Source: Toxotes chatareus (Eukaryota > Chordata > Actinopteri > Toxotidae). From it: 64,000 nt of DNA. The DNA is taken from NCBI GenBank assembly GCA_016801885.1, contig CM028901.1:14333095-14397094 (forward strand), given 5' to 3'. This document shows, piece after piece, positions 46,762-60,285 of the stretch; within the stretch, counting starts at the first letter, position 1; each line of letters begins with the position of its first letter. The notes under the pieces are model-generated. The model ran no database searches, had not been told where the DNA came from, and saw only the letters and a list, made by a program, of their open reading frames with translations. The translations under genes were made by a program, and so were the position numbers.

Positions 46762-48969
46762 CTAGAAGGGGAGAGGTACTGTTTCAGGCAACACGATCAC
46801 GCAGTCAAACAGGATTCAAAGTGACAAAGTACATTATAATCATGAGGGGGATTTAAGTGCACTTACATTACCAAATAATGTAGCAGTGATTTTGGTGATT
46901 TGCAGTTAAAACCGGTGAGATGTCCATGTTAAAAAAGGGCTATATCAGCTGAAAAGTTAACATGTTTAGACACCTAGGTTATACTTAAGAGTTACAGTTC
47001 TATGTGTCTCAAAGGAACGCTCAGGCTTATTTTTGTCCATTTCTATTTTAACACAGACATCTTGAATCCTCTTGACTCGCTAATCACCAAATCAATATCA
47101 ACTGAATGCCAAACAGCACTGCCTACAGATGAGTAGAAGATGGTTGCACACAATGTGCTTCATTTAGCACTTTTTAGTGATATCGGCAATGTACTGAAAA
47201 GAGCTAGAGTTTAACAATTCAGCCATTAAACAGTAACTATTTATATAAATGATTAACTTTCAGCCATTTTCAAGCAAAAAACTACAAACGCTCTCTGGCT
47301 GCAGCTTCTTCAGTGAGAAGATTTGTTGCTCATCTCTGCTTCATCACTGTAAACTGAACATCTTTGAACATTTTACACTATTCATAGAATAAAAATCGTA
47401 TCCCATAACTGAGAAAATAATTGTCAGACTAATCAATAATCAAAATAATCTCTAGCTGTAGCCCTAATTCTTAACCTTTCAAACTATGATCTGATAAACT
47501 ACAGCACGCTCTGCCACATTTTGAGAAGCAGAAACCAGCTCTTCCTTACAGCTTCTGTCAGCTCTTCCTTGTGGCACAGCACCAGTAGCACCCAGCAGCA
47601 CCCTCTCAAACCACCTCCTCTCTACTGGCCGTGACAACCCCTGAGCCTGCTGTGTGCAAACATGTCAGCCGCACCACAGTCTACCAGCGGCAGATCGGTG
47701 GGGGGGGCCCAGTAGATGTTTTACTGAGAGAACCCACTACAAACACTGACACACTTTGTCTTTCTGCATCGTTCTCACTTTCTTTTTCAGGGATGCAGCC
47801 TGGACACTGCACATCCTGTTAGACAGAGAGAGCAACTTAATCATTAGCAGAAGAGCCTGAGATACTTGAGCAGAGCAGCAAATAAGAACTAGCTTGAAAA
47901 TGACTCTCAGCCACTGGGACAGCACATGGCCAGCAACACAGACAAAACTAAGAGGCTGCACTCCTGCTTGTAGCCTGTGTGTAATGCTGTAATGATGTTT
48001 TGTGTATTTAATTTTCTTAGATATGACTGTGATGGCCTTGTGAAGACCTTTATGGCTGTCATTTTAAAACAGCACCCCACAGTATCACTGATATTACATT
48101 AAAAAAAACCCATATTCTGTGACTGTAATACAGCTTCCTATACAAATTAACACAGCTATTTCAGTAACAGGATATGGCATGTTTTCAAAGCTAGCTTGAC
48201 GAGCACAGGAAAAAAAAAATGAATACCAGAAGCAGCCTTTTTTTTTTTTTTTCTCCCTCTCCAGCACAGCTTCAAGACAGCAGCCCCGGAGCTGCAAAGT
48301 CTGCAGTCTCTTGCTCAAGGACACTTCAGCAGCCGGCCGACACACACCGGGACAGCAAGGTCCCCGTCCCCCCGCCGCCGCCATACCCACGCCGCCTCTC
48401 GGCTTAAAAGTAGCGGGGTGACCCCGGTCGCGGCTACCGGTTGAGCATTTACAAGCCGCTGCACCACGCTGGTGCCAGACAATGAGCTTAACAGGAAACA
48501 AACGACCGTTTGTACCGACAAGAGCCACAGTTTTCGAGTTCAAACTCGACACAAAGCCCCACAGGACGGAAGAAAACAGACCCGACGCGCCGCAGCTGCA
48601 CAAGAGGAAGCGGAAATTATTCGGAAGAATAACTCAAAGTGTGTCTGTGATGTTGTGATAGCTGGAAGCTATGTGGAATTTCAGACACTAGTCATTAACT
48701 AGCATTTAATTAACTCCTACATGCACCCACATATCACACACACACATAGATACACATACACGTAGTCATTAAGGAGCCGTGAAGGCACCTCAGTGTTAGT
48801 GCAGCCGTTAATGGGGCAGTCCACGTCCCGTCCGCACACACACGGCGCTCAAAACCTTGGAGGTGTGCGTTTAAAGGTGCGTTCACGAACCGTGTGCGGC
48901 CCCTTTCAAAACTCAAAACATAAGCCGCACGGCCAGAGTGGAGATAAACACCGTGTGACACTACTTTAC
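46762..48969 (-). other. khdrbs1 intron 1
   Basis: The intron is about 2.2 kb. The part next to exon 1 (48240-48600) is CpG-rich with a T-run. The rest is AT-rich. No further exon or RNA gene was recognised. Confidence 0.85.
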
Positions 48970-49440
48970 CTGCGTTTAAAAGTTTCATGGCGTGCGTAAA
49001 CGACGAGTCCAGGCTGTCCTTCTCCGCCAGCAGCTCGGGGAGGTATTTGTCGTCGTTCTCCATTTTGAGTTAACAGGGGGAGAGTCAGTTTCGGTGCAAC
49101 AAAAAAGCGTGAAAAACCCCAACAATAATAGAAAAAAAAAGTAGTCCAGTTATGTAACTACGGAGTGCCGCGTATCCTCTGTGCAGACGGCGCTTAGCAT
49201 GTGGCTACCGGGCGTTTCTGCGTAAGACGAGTCCGCTGCTTGGCGTGTTTGTGCTTTCCCCACCGACTGGCTCCGTCTTTTCAGCTGCGCTGGCTGGATG
49301 GAAATGGGAGAACAAAAGCCGTGAGAGACTGGGAGAAACAGTGATCCGAATCAAACCGACGGAAGTGAGCTCAGAGGGACGTAGTTCTCTGGACTGACGC
49401 CGCCTACCGTGTGGATGCACTCCGCCTCCAGTACAGATAA
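48780..49440 (-). promoter_or_regulatory. CpG-rich promoter and first-exon block of khdrbs1
   Basis: CpG dinucleotides are frequent here and in the adjoining start of intron 1 (48300-48600), while nearly all of the rest of the window is CpG-poor. Exon 1 lies inside. The 5' UTR sequence directly before the ATG (49064 upward) has no splice acceptor, so the start codon is probably in the first exon. No TATA box at a convincing position was seen, consistent with a housekeeping CpG promoter. The transcription start cannot be fixed from sequence alone. Confidence 0.6.
48970..49063 (-). CDS. khdrbs1: khdrbs1 exon 1, start codon and QUA1
   Basis: This exon encodes residues 1-31 plus one base, beginning MENDDKYLPELLAEKDSLD and running through SSFTHAMKLLNA. 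It is the start of the QUA1 dimerisation helix of Sam68. The start is chosen because it directly precedes the conserved KYLPEL motif, has a strong vertebrate context (AAAATGG) and lies in the CpG-rich block. The donor is CAG|GTAAAG at 48969. Human Sam68 has about 95 further N-terminal residues (proline/RG-rich) before this point. They are absent here, so the protein starts at the STAR domain like the SLM paralogues. The N-terminus is inferred from homology remembered, not from an alignment. Confidence 0.93.
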
Positions 49441-50989
49441 GACCACTGTCAGATTTACGATAGTGGTGACATGGGAACATATGGTATATGTGGTAAAATG
49501 GTGCCACTATATCACTATAGGTTAAAGTTATTTCTTTCTCGTGATGTCGCGTAGTGTTTTAAAGAATTAGAGGACTTAAGGAAATATACTAGAAGTTAAA
49601 TATGGATTTTTTTGTGGTTATCAGAAAGGAAACATCCATTATTTGTCTTTTTAAAATGATTTCTCATGTATTGATTTTTTTCCTAAGATAACCTAGAAAC
49701 GTCTAGGGTCAGCTCTTGCAGGGTAGGCAATGTCAGATTTACTGTATTGCCAATACTAGTTGATACAGTTGTAGCAAAGCCATGATCTTCATCGTGGATT
49801 GATTGATTTGAAAAGTATATTATCAAAATATCAAAGAAGAATACCTTATCAAACGTTAAGTCATTAGAATATAACTAAATTTGAGAGTATAAACTAAAAA
49901 CAAAAAATAAAAAAACAAAACACGTTTCATTCCAGGCTCTCTACTGCCCCTTAGTGGCGGTTCTCATCATGACATGATGAAAGAGCGGACTGCATGCTGC
50001 TGAAACTGGGTCCATCAGAGGAAGCCGGTTCTTTGTTTAAATCCCCATTATCTTTTCCACTTCTGTTGATTCAAAAATACGTACAGGCACAGTGAGGAGA
50101 GTGTGTGGAAGACACCTGTCAAGGATTGATTCCTCTGATTCAGACGGTGGTAATGAACCTGTCATTCCACCGAGTGGAGCACAAGGGGTCAGAGGTCAGA
50201 GCTGGCCTAATGCATACAAAGCGAGAGCAGACTGTTCCCTGTGTAATGGTTCTCTAAGCATATACAGTAGAATGCGTTGTCTTCAGGCAGATGCTCTTTG
50301 AACAAACAGCAGAAACTGCAGATCATTTGTCTGTCCGCCGCCGGGGTGAAAACTATTACAATCGACCGCAGGTGTACCCAGGCATGCATCTGCTCTAAAC
50401 AAATGAAGGCAAAAATTGTCTGCAATAAACACTTATGGGAGGCCGAAGACCTGCTCTAACTATGAGCGTTCAGCGTGATCTATCTCTGACCATTACAGTG
50501 TTATTAGTGTTGGGGGTTGCAAGGTTGTCCTGACTCCTCTTGTCATTGACAGAATGGATAGCCTGTGAGCTGAATTTCAATTGGCTCATAAAAGGAAGAG
50601 TTACTTCTCTTGGCAGGTGGAGGAGTTCCAATCCGATACCTCACGCTCTTGCCTTCTGCTTGTGTGGACGTCCCCCTGTCCCCTAACATACAGAGCCACA
50701 GTCTGGGGTAAACAGGGGCAGATGGAAGGGGGTAAACACTGGGGTTAGGCTTATACAAGCCACTGCAAATCCATGTCTTTGCATCTAACCGTGTTTCCAT
50801 GCTCCAAAGATTCCAAAAAAAAAAAAAAAAAAAAAAGCAAGGATTCATGTTCCCCTAGAGTTTTATCCTTGTTAGGTCAGAGGAGCCTGTATCATGGGAC
50901 TCTGAAACTCCTATAAAGTCAAACTAATGAAATTCTTAGCAGCTCCTTATGGCAGGTTTCACTGCAAGTTTTACACACTGCAGCATAAC

Positions 50990-51062
50990 ATGACATAACG
51001 AGGAATGCTAACATCAGCGTGCTAACACGCTCAAAATGACAACGCTAACATGGTGGAGTACC
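50990..51062 (+). repeat. gctaaca-type dispersed repeat fragment
   Basis: gaatgctaacatcagcgtgc, then taacacgctcaaaatgacaa and cgctaacatgg, is a diverged piece of a repeat common in percomorph fish built of gctaacatg units. Confidence 0.5.
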
Positions 51063-52504
51063 TTTACTTGAGTGCAAATTTTCCAGTATTCTGTCCACGC
51101 CTGCTCACACCACTCATTTTTTTCCTGCTCGAACATCTGAGATGAAAACAAATATAAATAACTACATATTTACCTAATGTGATCGCAGTGGAAATCCCAT
51201 CAGAGAAGGCATAAAACAGACGATCTCCAGTTTTAAATAAAGGGCTTCTGTTTCTACAGTATATTTCTGCAATCTCATATCTTGGTTGACAATAGTAAAC
51301 AGAAAGTACAGATAAAATGAAAGTGGTGGAGAGACAAATAGAAGAAGGACAGGAATTTGTAAGCTTAAATCCCATAGTCTACACACTGCCAGTGGGTTTT
51401 CCTGTTCTTGGGCGGTTTAGGTAAGAAAGCGAGAGAGATGGCTGGGTTCGGTCTGAGGGTCACGCAGTTTAGCAAGGCCAGAGAAACCTTTTTTTCCCCA
51501 TGGAAGCTTTCAGAACTGTCACACCTGCTTAGGTCTCTAACATCGCCCTACCCCCACCCTCTTCTTCCTCCATCTCCTCCTCTTCCCACACTCCAGCACT
51601 TCCCCTCTCTCCCTCCCACATCACCCAGCCACCACAGAAAACAAGCTCTCCCTTTATCACATCCCCCGGACGTTCCCTCTGTCGCTGTCATGCCCACAAG
51701 GCAATTGTTTTGTTGATGGTCAAAGATCAATGGTTTGGATTTTCATGAATGTCTATCTGGCTCTGTGTGAATTGAAAATTATAGACCTTCCATTGCAGGA
51801 GTCCGGTTCCTCTACTTGGAGACAGGAGTTCTAGGAAGAGCCATTAGTGAGGGCACTTACAAATTCTGCTGGTACTGCAAAAATAAGGGGGAAACATGGC
51901 ACAGACCCAGCAACAGAAAACTTAAATTTACCCTCTTAACAGACCTGAAGCTAAAAAAACATGGCAGGTGGTGATCACGTCTTTTGCTTCAATAAATAAG
52001 TAACATGACGTTTCAGGTTGTGATTATTTCTGTGGAATTGGGGGAATGAGCCCAGTTTTTTTCCCCCTGTTAAAAAATGTAATAGCTCATTTTACTTTAG
52101 AATATTTTATGCCCTAATAACTCTGCTCCCATTACAGTCATTTTTGCTGAAATGTGGACACCATTATTACACCCTTCTGTGTGCACTCTTCTGAAATCTT
52201 GAGCAAGGTATGCTGAGACTAATATAAATATGCACTTGAAACAGACAAAATCCCTCAACCTTGTAACTGACAAGAGCCTAGACCTTCCTCAGTAGCATTT
52301 GCTTGGGTTCATCATGGTAACACTTTGGCATACAATATAACAGAAGAGCATAATTCTTTGAAGCTGATTACAGGTTTCATTAATATGTCTTTAAAATGGT
52401 ATGAATCAATATTTTTTATAAGTGTGCAAGAGTCAAATAAAGGGTCAGTGAGTGTTAAATTACAATTGTCCTGGACCGTGACTCCAAAAGGATGATATGT
52501 TTCT

Positions 52505-52560
52505 CTGTGTCTGCTGAATGTATAAATATGGCAGTTGTTTGCTAACGCTAACAACATTTT
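52505..52560 (+). repeat. dispersed repeat fragment, copy 1
   Basis: ctgctgaatgtataaatatg followed by gcagttgtttgctaac is shared in diverged form with 53785-53835 and 62275-62320. Confidence 0.45.
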
Positions 52561-53784
52561 GTCATGCCGGTGGTATAACCTTTACTTACCGAAGTCTTGA
52601 GAAATTTCTTGAGAAATACATGAGCTGTGTAGAAAAATTACTCACAGCAAGATCTTTGGATTAGGATATTGTGTCTGGAAGTGTGCATTGCCGTTAATTT
52701 TTCTAAATGCGGTGTTTCTGTGTTGTGAGCATCACAAACAAAATTCACCTCCTTTGGGATGTCGGCAGAAGCCTCGCAGATGGATGTTTCAGAATCTGGG
52801 CAAATAAAAACAAAAACTATCTGCATGGAAAGGAAGGTGAGAAAAATGTTTTTGAATCAAATGAGTAAAAATGGGTCACTCGCTTTGGCAAAACCCAACT
52901 CTGCAGCTCTACTGACCCAACAGAATAACAAATATTACTACCCTCTCATTCTTGAGGATAAAGCAGAACTGTTTATTAAGAAAAAACAACACATTTAAAA
53001 ACATCATGTAACAATTTCTTTCAGGAGTGACAAAAAACATTTTTCATACAATTCATCTTCACATTGGCATGTACTCAGGAGCAAAACACGTATACAGAAC
53101 ACAGACGACACACACATACAGACGGTGAGCAGGTCCTGTATGTGTGTGACTCGGGCTGTCGGCAGCTCTTCTCTAATCTCAGCCCCTCCAGCTGTAATTC
53201 TGCTTTAAACACAGTCTGCTGTGTGTTGGTTTGTCTCACCTGCAGACAGCGTCCTCTGCAGTTTTACCACCTTTCAGTCAAAAATGCAAATCGAAGTGAG
53301 AGACTCTGGTGTTGCTTCATCAAAATTTACTTTGCATTAAACCTTTCCTCATCAAAATGTGTGACACTGAGCTCAACCTATCTTGTCTACAATACATGAT
53401 GCGTATAAAGACAAGCAAACACACAAATCTGAATTTGATCAGTTGTTCAATGTCACAAATTCCTCCGTGACTAATGGAGAAAACCCGGTGGCAGACGGTA
53501 TAGTTGGTCTTGTGCAAATACTCTCTCACGCATCCAAGCCATGGGTAATCATTTTCCCATTCCCTCCTGTATTTCAGTAATCCATTTTTTTTTTGCTGGG
53601 CAGACAAACATTTATAGGTTTCCATTTTTTAAATCTCCTGCCGCTGTCAGGCGTGTCGTAGCAACGCTGACAGTTCAGGTAGTGGAACACAACAAGGCAG
53701 ACAGGCTGAGGGGTTTCCTTCTATCTCAAACAAATCACCATGTCTTAATAGCTGATATTTTCTCACATTACATTTACATTAACA

Positions 53785-53880
53785 GAGGTTGCTCTGTTTC
53801 TGCTGGATATGTAAATTGGCAACTGTTTACTAGTGGGTTTTGGTGTTATTCTGCCGCCTTGTGGCCAAATGTTGATTAAT
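53785..53880 (+). repeat. dispersed repeat fragment, copy 2
   Basis: ctgctggatatgtaaattgg-caactgttta is the shared part. It continues into ttctgccgccttgtggcc and ends gtacctttaa, as many teleost MITE-type repeats do. Confidence 0.45.
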
Positions 53881-55781
53881 GTACCTTTAAGTTAAAAAGA
53901 AAGTTGTTAGTGGTTTTATCATATTTTGTGTTGAGTAATAGCATAGAAATTGTCAGGAACATGGTCTGGAACTACTTCAGTTTAGCATCATTTTCATCTG
54001 CTGCACGTTACATCATAAGCTGACTACCTGGCCAGGATCCCAAACACCTGGTTTATACCCTTAAAGAATGATATTGTCTGATATGTGCATATGACTGGTG
54101 TGATTTATTCTGAAAGTAAGTAGGCCACGTCTGAGCCCAGGGGGCAGAGGAATGGCTGAATCCGTTTACTCACACTCAAGGATTTCATTCATTATTTTCT
54201 CTGAGTGCTGTCATTATTGTTTTGTCTTTGTGTGTGTGTGTTCAGGTGGGCACTTGTGTGTGTGTGTGATTTATGTAGAACATGCTTCACACTCAGGAGC
54301 TTTCCCTCTCTCCTTCACACTTTCATCGGACCCAAATGAAAAGCCAATAAGGTCTTTATAGACACACATATATCTCCACATAATGCCCGCGGCTCGTTAA
54401 GTTTTTATATCCAGTGTTGCCTCTGGGAGATCAGTCAGGTTACAGTTTGCATTCAGGCCTGGTTCTATGTCTACAGGAGGCAAACAGTAAAGAGGCTGGG
54501 GGAGATGTTTAGACTCTGAGGCAGGACTGTTGTGCCAAACATAGACTGGGTGAAGATTTCACTGTGCTGTAGACACATTTGGACTGGAATTTATTTCTCT
54601 CCTTCTCCTTGTATGAATACAGTTTTCTTCTATTAATAATGGAGAGTCAAGCCCGGCACTTGTACACAGCTCTTATGTGTGTGCACATTTCAAGATATTC
54701 AGATGGTAGAAAAACAAGATTATTCTGGATGAAAATTGATGTCCTTGGAAACTGTACAGGGGCTTTAACAGAAGCAAAACTGACTTTATGAATCACAGAC
54801 AGATAGATTTTTTAAAAATTTATTTATTGCCACTGTGTGTTGCTTCATTACCTGGCTCCCTATCATTTTCCTATACTGCCCGTACCAGCAAAAACATATC
54901 TGCTTACATGTGCAGCTTATCATAAACTACTGGGTTGTGTTGAGCTGGAAATGATTTTAGAGATAACTCTAGGTGATGGGTTGAGCACTGAACTTTACCG
55001 GCGTGAGACAATCTCACAAAAACTTTGTGTATTCTTTCAAATTCACTAGTCAGAATCACTAAAGTATGAATCCAGAAATCCAGATTCCAGATATTATTAG
55101 AAGCTATAGTGCAGCTATAGTAAGCCTATTTTCTTTCAAATATGGCATCATTTATATTCATTTTGTGCTGTTAATCATCTTCAAAGAGCGGACACCGTTC
55201 TCTATTCCAGTTTATGAACTCATCATCTGGCTGTCAGTTCAGCTTCTCCTTGCTCACAACAGGTGGACTGTCACGGCCAAAACTCAGACCCTGCGCTGCT
55301 GGTTCAGTGACACAGAAACATCAAACAGGGCTCACAGCCCATTTGATATGTCAGACCGTGGTCTCTCCTGCCTCTCTCTGCTGAATAGTGTCTAGAAAGC
55401 ACAAATACTATAAATAATCTCTGAAACCAATAGAGGATTTAGCACTTGGTTTTAGGCTCTAGTAATTAGAAATGCATTTAGGCCTTCAAAGGCCGGCTGT
55501 AGACGGAGATCAGAGGCCTTTCTTAGCCGCTAAAGCTCTGTAAAGAAATGTCATGAGTACCGAGATCCCGGCCGCCCCCTTCACCTGCTTTCTACCTTCG
55601 GGGCATTTATAAAAATACAGCCGTAACTCATCCCACATTCAGTTTTTAATGATTGTAAATGATATATCTCTCTTCGCAGAGCTTCTTCAAAGCAGCCATT
55701 CTTTTAAGGTAAAATAGAGGAGTAAAGGAGAGGAGAAATCCTGCCTTTGAGCTTCTTTTCAGCGTTCCCTTTGATCCAGGT

Positions 55782-55811
55782 CTGTGTGTGTGTGTGTGTG
55801 TGTGCGTGTGA
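55782..55811. repeat. (TG)n microsatellite
   Basis: About 14 TG units with one cg change. Confidence 0.95.
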
Positions 55812-58800
55812 GAGAGTGTGTATGTGGTTGTGTGCATGCAGTCCCGTAAATGTGTGCACAATGTGGGTATGTGCACATGTCTTCATGTAAACAGCAAACA
55901 AAAACACCATTTTCCCAAGAGTCAAAGATGTGTGATCAAATACATGTGTGTACACAGTATATTTGTGTGTGTGTGTGTTCGTGTGAGGAAATGAGAGGGT
56001 GGGGTTCTTCCCGGCTAATGACAGGTGCCGCAACTTTGAATGCAAACAAGAGAAAAGAACAAGTGCAGCTGCCGCAGTCACCCAACTTTCCCTGCATCAT
56101 TACCCCATGCTTTGAATGTTTCATGCATGTGAACACGAACGCAGGGAAATGTAATCTATCACCTCTTTGCTCCACGTATCTCTGAAAATTATTCACAGTC
56201 ATTTGTAATTGCGTGGAGGAGACGTTTTCCTATTCATTCCCTCAGAACAATAGTCACATTCTGACTCAGCTGTCTGCAGCTGTCTAAAGAGACGTTTGAC
56301 TCCCTACCTTGACATTAATGTTTTTGCATGGCCCTTGTTGCATGCACAGCCATGTAATGTTCTCTTTATCCTCCCACTGCTGCACGGTAAGGCTAACGCT
56401 GTCTGTGTTGACTGTATGTCTAATATGTCCATGCTGTTTTGCATTCAGTCCACCGACCGACCAACCCCACAGCGGGAAATCATGTCACACCTGCTAATTT
56501 AAAACACAATGTTTTGTTTCTCACCTCACTGCTCGGCCCACCAGGCGTGCATCAACACAATCATATGTAATCTTTTGGGTTTTTTTTGGTTGAGGCCGAG
56601 CTCACACACACACAACAAAGAGGCCATCAATCAAAGCCCCACGGGGAGTTTTTTTTTTTTTTTTTGTCTTTTCACATATCAGGAAACCCACCTCTTCCCT
56701 GTCATTTTGGGTAGTCTGATTGTTTGGCAGGCTCGACCCCCTCCTCACGTCGAGGTTACGAGGTCCTTCTTGAGTGTCGAGTCAGATTTGTCTCGTTTGG
56801 CCTTTAGTAAAAGCACACACACATTGCAAACAATGCACACACATTCCCGAATAAAAATACACTCACACACAAGCTGTGGGCGAAGCAGAGGGTGAGGCCT
56901 CCCGACTCAGACAACACCTGGATCCAGACAGCTGGCCTGATGAGGTCTGATGTGGCCTCAGGCGTCTGAAACTCTGCATTCTCAATGGACTCGCTCAACT
57001 ACCTGCAGAGTGTCCTACCGTAGAGAGGTCAGGCAGACCTTCCAACCTCAGGGGCCAAGGGTGTACTTTAGGTGAATTTTAAAGAAAGGGTTTTTTTTAT
57101 TTTGTTGCAATGTTCTGTGGAGTTCTGTGCATTAAATCCCCTAAACTTTTCCCTTCACCCAGGACTGGAGGTCCAGTATATCCTATTTTACATAATCCAC
57201 CACCGAAACTATACTTTCCTGTGTTTTTGGTGACAAAGGGGGAAAATAAAAGATGACTGTCGGTATAATAAATGATTAGACATGAAGTACGTAATGAAAC
57301 GACAAGTTCAGAGAAAATATTGGCTTTTAATGTGACTCAGCTGCATACGACACCCACACACCAACTGACATTTCAAATGCTTTTCATCTCTTTACACTGA
57401 CGCTTAAACACTTTCAGCTTCCACGGTTCCTATTCCTATAAAATTTCAACCAACTTGCTTTCACACTTCAGCTGCTTACAGCTGTTACACTCCTAATGAA
57501 TGACAGGCTGATCATACATCTCACTCAGCTGACCCTACAACATTATGGTAGGCTACTTTCACCTCAACTCACCATTCGACATCTTTCTTTGCTGAAATTA
57601 AGCTGGTTTTAAGAGCTTATCCTTTAAAGCTGTAATCTTTAGGATGACCATGAAATCAAATGTCACTCTTCATACTATTTACTGCCTGCTTTTTTTTTTT
57701 TCCTGCAGTTTTAATTGTTGGCATAACAGCACACTCTGTGGAACGATTCAGTGATTCTGTCACCTCAAAACTTGGAAGTGCCTTTTTTTTACCATCAGGC
57801 TCAACCCTGCAAGTTAAAGGGCGTGAATTCCATTTAATATTCCACCCCCACCACTCTCTTCTCGTGGTTTTGATTATGATATGAGCTGAGGAGTTAATAA
57901 GCGTATTAATTACCTGTGTAGGAGACAAACCAGCTCCCAGAGTGAGCCCACAAACCCCTTCCATCTCCCCCCACCTCCTCCTCCTTTCCTCCCACACACC
58001 AACCGTTGTGTTTAAATGAGCCATCATCGTCCGACTGTCTCCAAGGTCAGCCGAGGCTCTGCAGTTAGCACAGTACCTGCTACAGCAAGTCTCCAAAGTC
58101 ACACAGTAATGAGAATGATTAGAATAATACAAGGTCAAGCAGGACGACAGAGGAATCGACAGAGGAACATGGAAAGAGAGAGAACAGAATAAAGTGGAGA
58201 GTGAGGAAATGGTTGTAATCTTCTTGGAGACAGGATGTGATCACGGCTCGATACTCAAGTTTCTAATTATCTCTCTTTGTCAGAGAGTGAGGCTTCTGTT
58301 AGGCAAACACGCATGCATGCGCACACACACACATACACATCAACAGACAGCACTCGCAGCATGACAAGTCTTCAACCTGTCTTGGGCATCTCTGAAAAAA
58401 AAAAAGTGTCAAACCTCATAGATTCGCTCGATGTGACTATATGTCTGGTCTGTCACTCTCACCCACACACGCACACACTGAGCATTAATGTGATATCGAA
58501 TTTCAACATGGATGTATCCAGGGCTCTGGGCATGCCGGGGCATAGGTGCCTTCTCACAGCAAGCTCTGGTGGAGGAAGCCAAAACCACAGCGAGAAAAGA
58601 AGAGCGCCGGCTCAGTGTGTACAACGCATACAGCCAGAAGTCAGTACAGGTCAGCACACAGGAGTAGCCCACAGCCCAAATAACAAGCAGAACAAACAGC
58701 AGGATTTCATTCCTCAGCTGCAGACTTTCTCCTCTGAATGCTTATAGGAATTGGTATACACCAGTGCTGTCATGATAGCAGAATTTAAAATTTCACAGGC

Positions 58801-60149
58801 TACAGTGTCAAGGTTTTTTTTTTTTTTTTTTCGGTTTAACACTTTATTCATGTTAGAAAGGTCATCCAATTCCATACTGTGGCTCAAATTAACTCATGAC
58901 AAAGAGCACATTGTTTTAAAAGGTGAAACAAGTAATCATTTAGTTAGCTGACATTAAATTAATCAACATCAAGTTTGTTCAGTTAAAGAGGATGAAAACT
59001 CGGGGCCATGGTGTTATAAAGAAGTGAACTTAACAGACACACACACCTCTGTAGCCCACTCCTCATCTCCTGCTTGAGGCTAGCATAACACATCCTAACC
59101 TCTGACTGAATAGTTGGTGATGATAATGTTGCATTGTGGGTGATGTCAGCACCAGGTTTTGACAAGGAAGAAGAATGTATTGAATAAAAAAGACAGTGCT
59201 GAAGAACTTTGAGTTTGGTCAATATTTTGACATTTCACAGATCTTAATTGATTCATTGAAAAAATAAGAAAATAGATGAACTGGTTATTAAAATCAGCAT
59301 TATTTACAGTTCTTGTCTCAGATAAAACACATAAGCACGTCATCTTTTCTTGTCTGACCAGAATGAAAACAGGACAGTGTGACTTAATCAATAATCACTC
59401 CTCCACTGACTATTTACATTCAACTAATCCCATCTTGCTTATGTTTCGTGTCGAGTCTTTTGTGTGTCTGTGTAAGGTCACAGTCACATTACCACAAATG
59501 CTTTCTTCTGCATTTTACACACAACATTGGTTTTACTGTTCTCTTTACGAATAAGGGCTGAGTTATCATTTGTTTTGCCAGCTCATCTTCTTGTCCCTTT
59601 ACTGTCTGGATGACCAAGCACAAACTTGTCGAATGGTAGCAGCTGATAAATACATCAAGAAACCCAAGATGGTCTGAGGATCTCAGTGCCTTTTTCTTTT
59701 ATCCCATGGACCACTGGAAAAACTCATCACCTGCATCTCTGTCTTCACAGATTTTTTCATCAGATCTCACCTCTGCCAACAGGTACAGATCATCCTCCCA
59801 TGAGACCTGTCAGTCTTGGCCACAAACCAAATTTAATAAGACTTATCTTTAATATCTTTATGCTTGGTTTATAAGCTATCACAATGAGGAATTTGATTAA
59901 AAAAAAACAAAACAAAACATAAAATATCCATAATGGTATCTTTGTATACAGAATCTGTGCTGACATATCACATTGCAGTGTCCATACTGTACTTTTAAAT
60001 ACAGGACTATTTCATGGCATAGAGGAAGGGATTTTATTTCTTCAACTCAAAAGCTGAAATAGGTCTAAATGACCTTCAAAATAATAAATACACCTGTCCC
60101 ATTACCTTAGATTACACAATGAACTGATAGAGTTCATGCTACCTTAGAA

Positions 60150-60285
60150 CAATTCAACATTTTGGGAAATGCACTTATTTGCTTTCTTGTCAAGGGTGAG
60201 ATGAGAAGATTAAAACCAGTCTCAAGAGTTAGATTCTCATCTAACTCTTGGCAGGTATTTCCCAAAATGTCAGACTATTCCTTTA
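60150..60285. mobile_element. short stem-loop MITE
   Basis: Outer arms acattttgggaaat (60157-60170) and atttcccaaaatgt (60257-60270) are perfect complements. Inner arms caagagttagat (60223-60234) and atctaactcttg (60239-60250) are also perfect, with a tctc loop. It ends actattcctttaaa like copy 1. It is a deletion form of the same MITE family. Confidence 0.7.

Larger units (their letters stand above)
37350..49400 (-). other. khdrbs1: khdrbs1 (Sam68) gene, nine coding exons
   Basis: KHDRBS1/Sam68 is a STAR-family RNA-binding protein of the nucleus. It binds U/A-rich RNA (UAAA-type motifs) through a dimeric QUA1-KH-QUA2 domain, regulates alternative splicing and 3' end choice, and serves as an SH3/SH2 adaptor for Src kinases. 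Nine exons were placed by translation and splice sites: 49063-48970, 46761-46640, 45468-45352, 44952-44805, 41646-41513, 40596-40356, 39877-39810, 39479-39421 and 38695-38589. The joined product is about 362 residues if the single extra base in exon 4 is ignored. KHDRBS1 rather than KHDRBS2/3 is indicated by GPQGNTIKRLQEETGAKIS in the KH domain (paralogues have GPRGNSLKRLQEET) and by DMMDDICQEQF after it. Which teleost duplicate (a or b) cannot be decided here. Outer limits are estimates: the 5' end lies within the CpG-rich block and the 3' end follows a poly(A) signal. Confidence 0.93.

Noticed and set aside
48094..48603. 169-residue minus-strand open frame near the khdrbs1 promoter
   Set aside because: It lies in CpG-rich intron 1 with poly-Lys from an A/T run and no resemblance to a protein family; high GC explains its length.
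38589..49063. Identification of the gene as khdrbs2 or khdrbs3
   Set aside because: The KH loop GPQGNTIKRL and DMMDDICQEQ are Sam68-specific; the paralogues have GPRGNSLKRL and DYNDEIRQ at these places.
38589..49063. khdrbs1 as a processed or old pseudogene
   Set aside because: It has eight introns and all the other exons are open and in phase; a single-base defect does not fit long-term decay.
57656..58138. 160-residue minus-strand open frame
   Set aside because: No motif, mixed low-complexity ends and no splice signals in a consistent arrangement.
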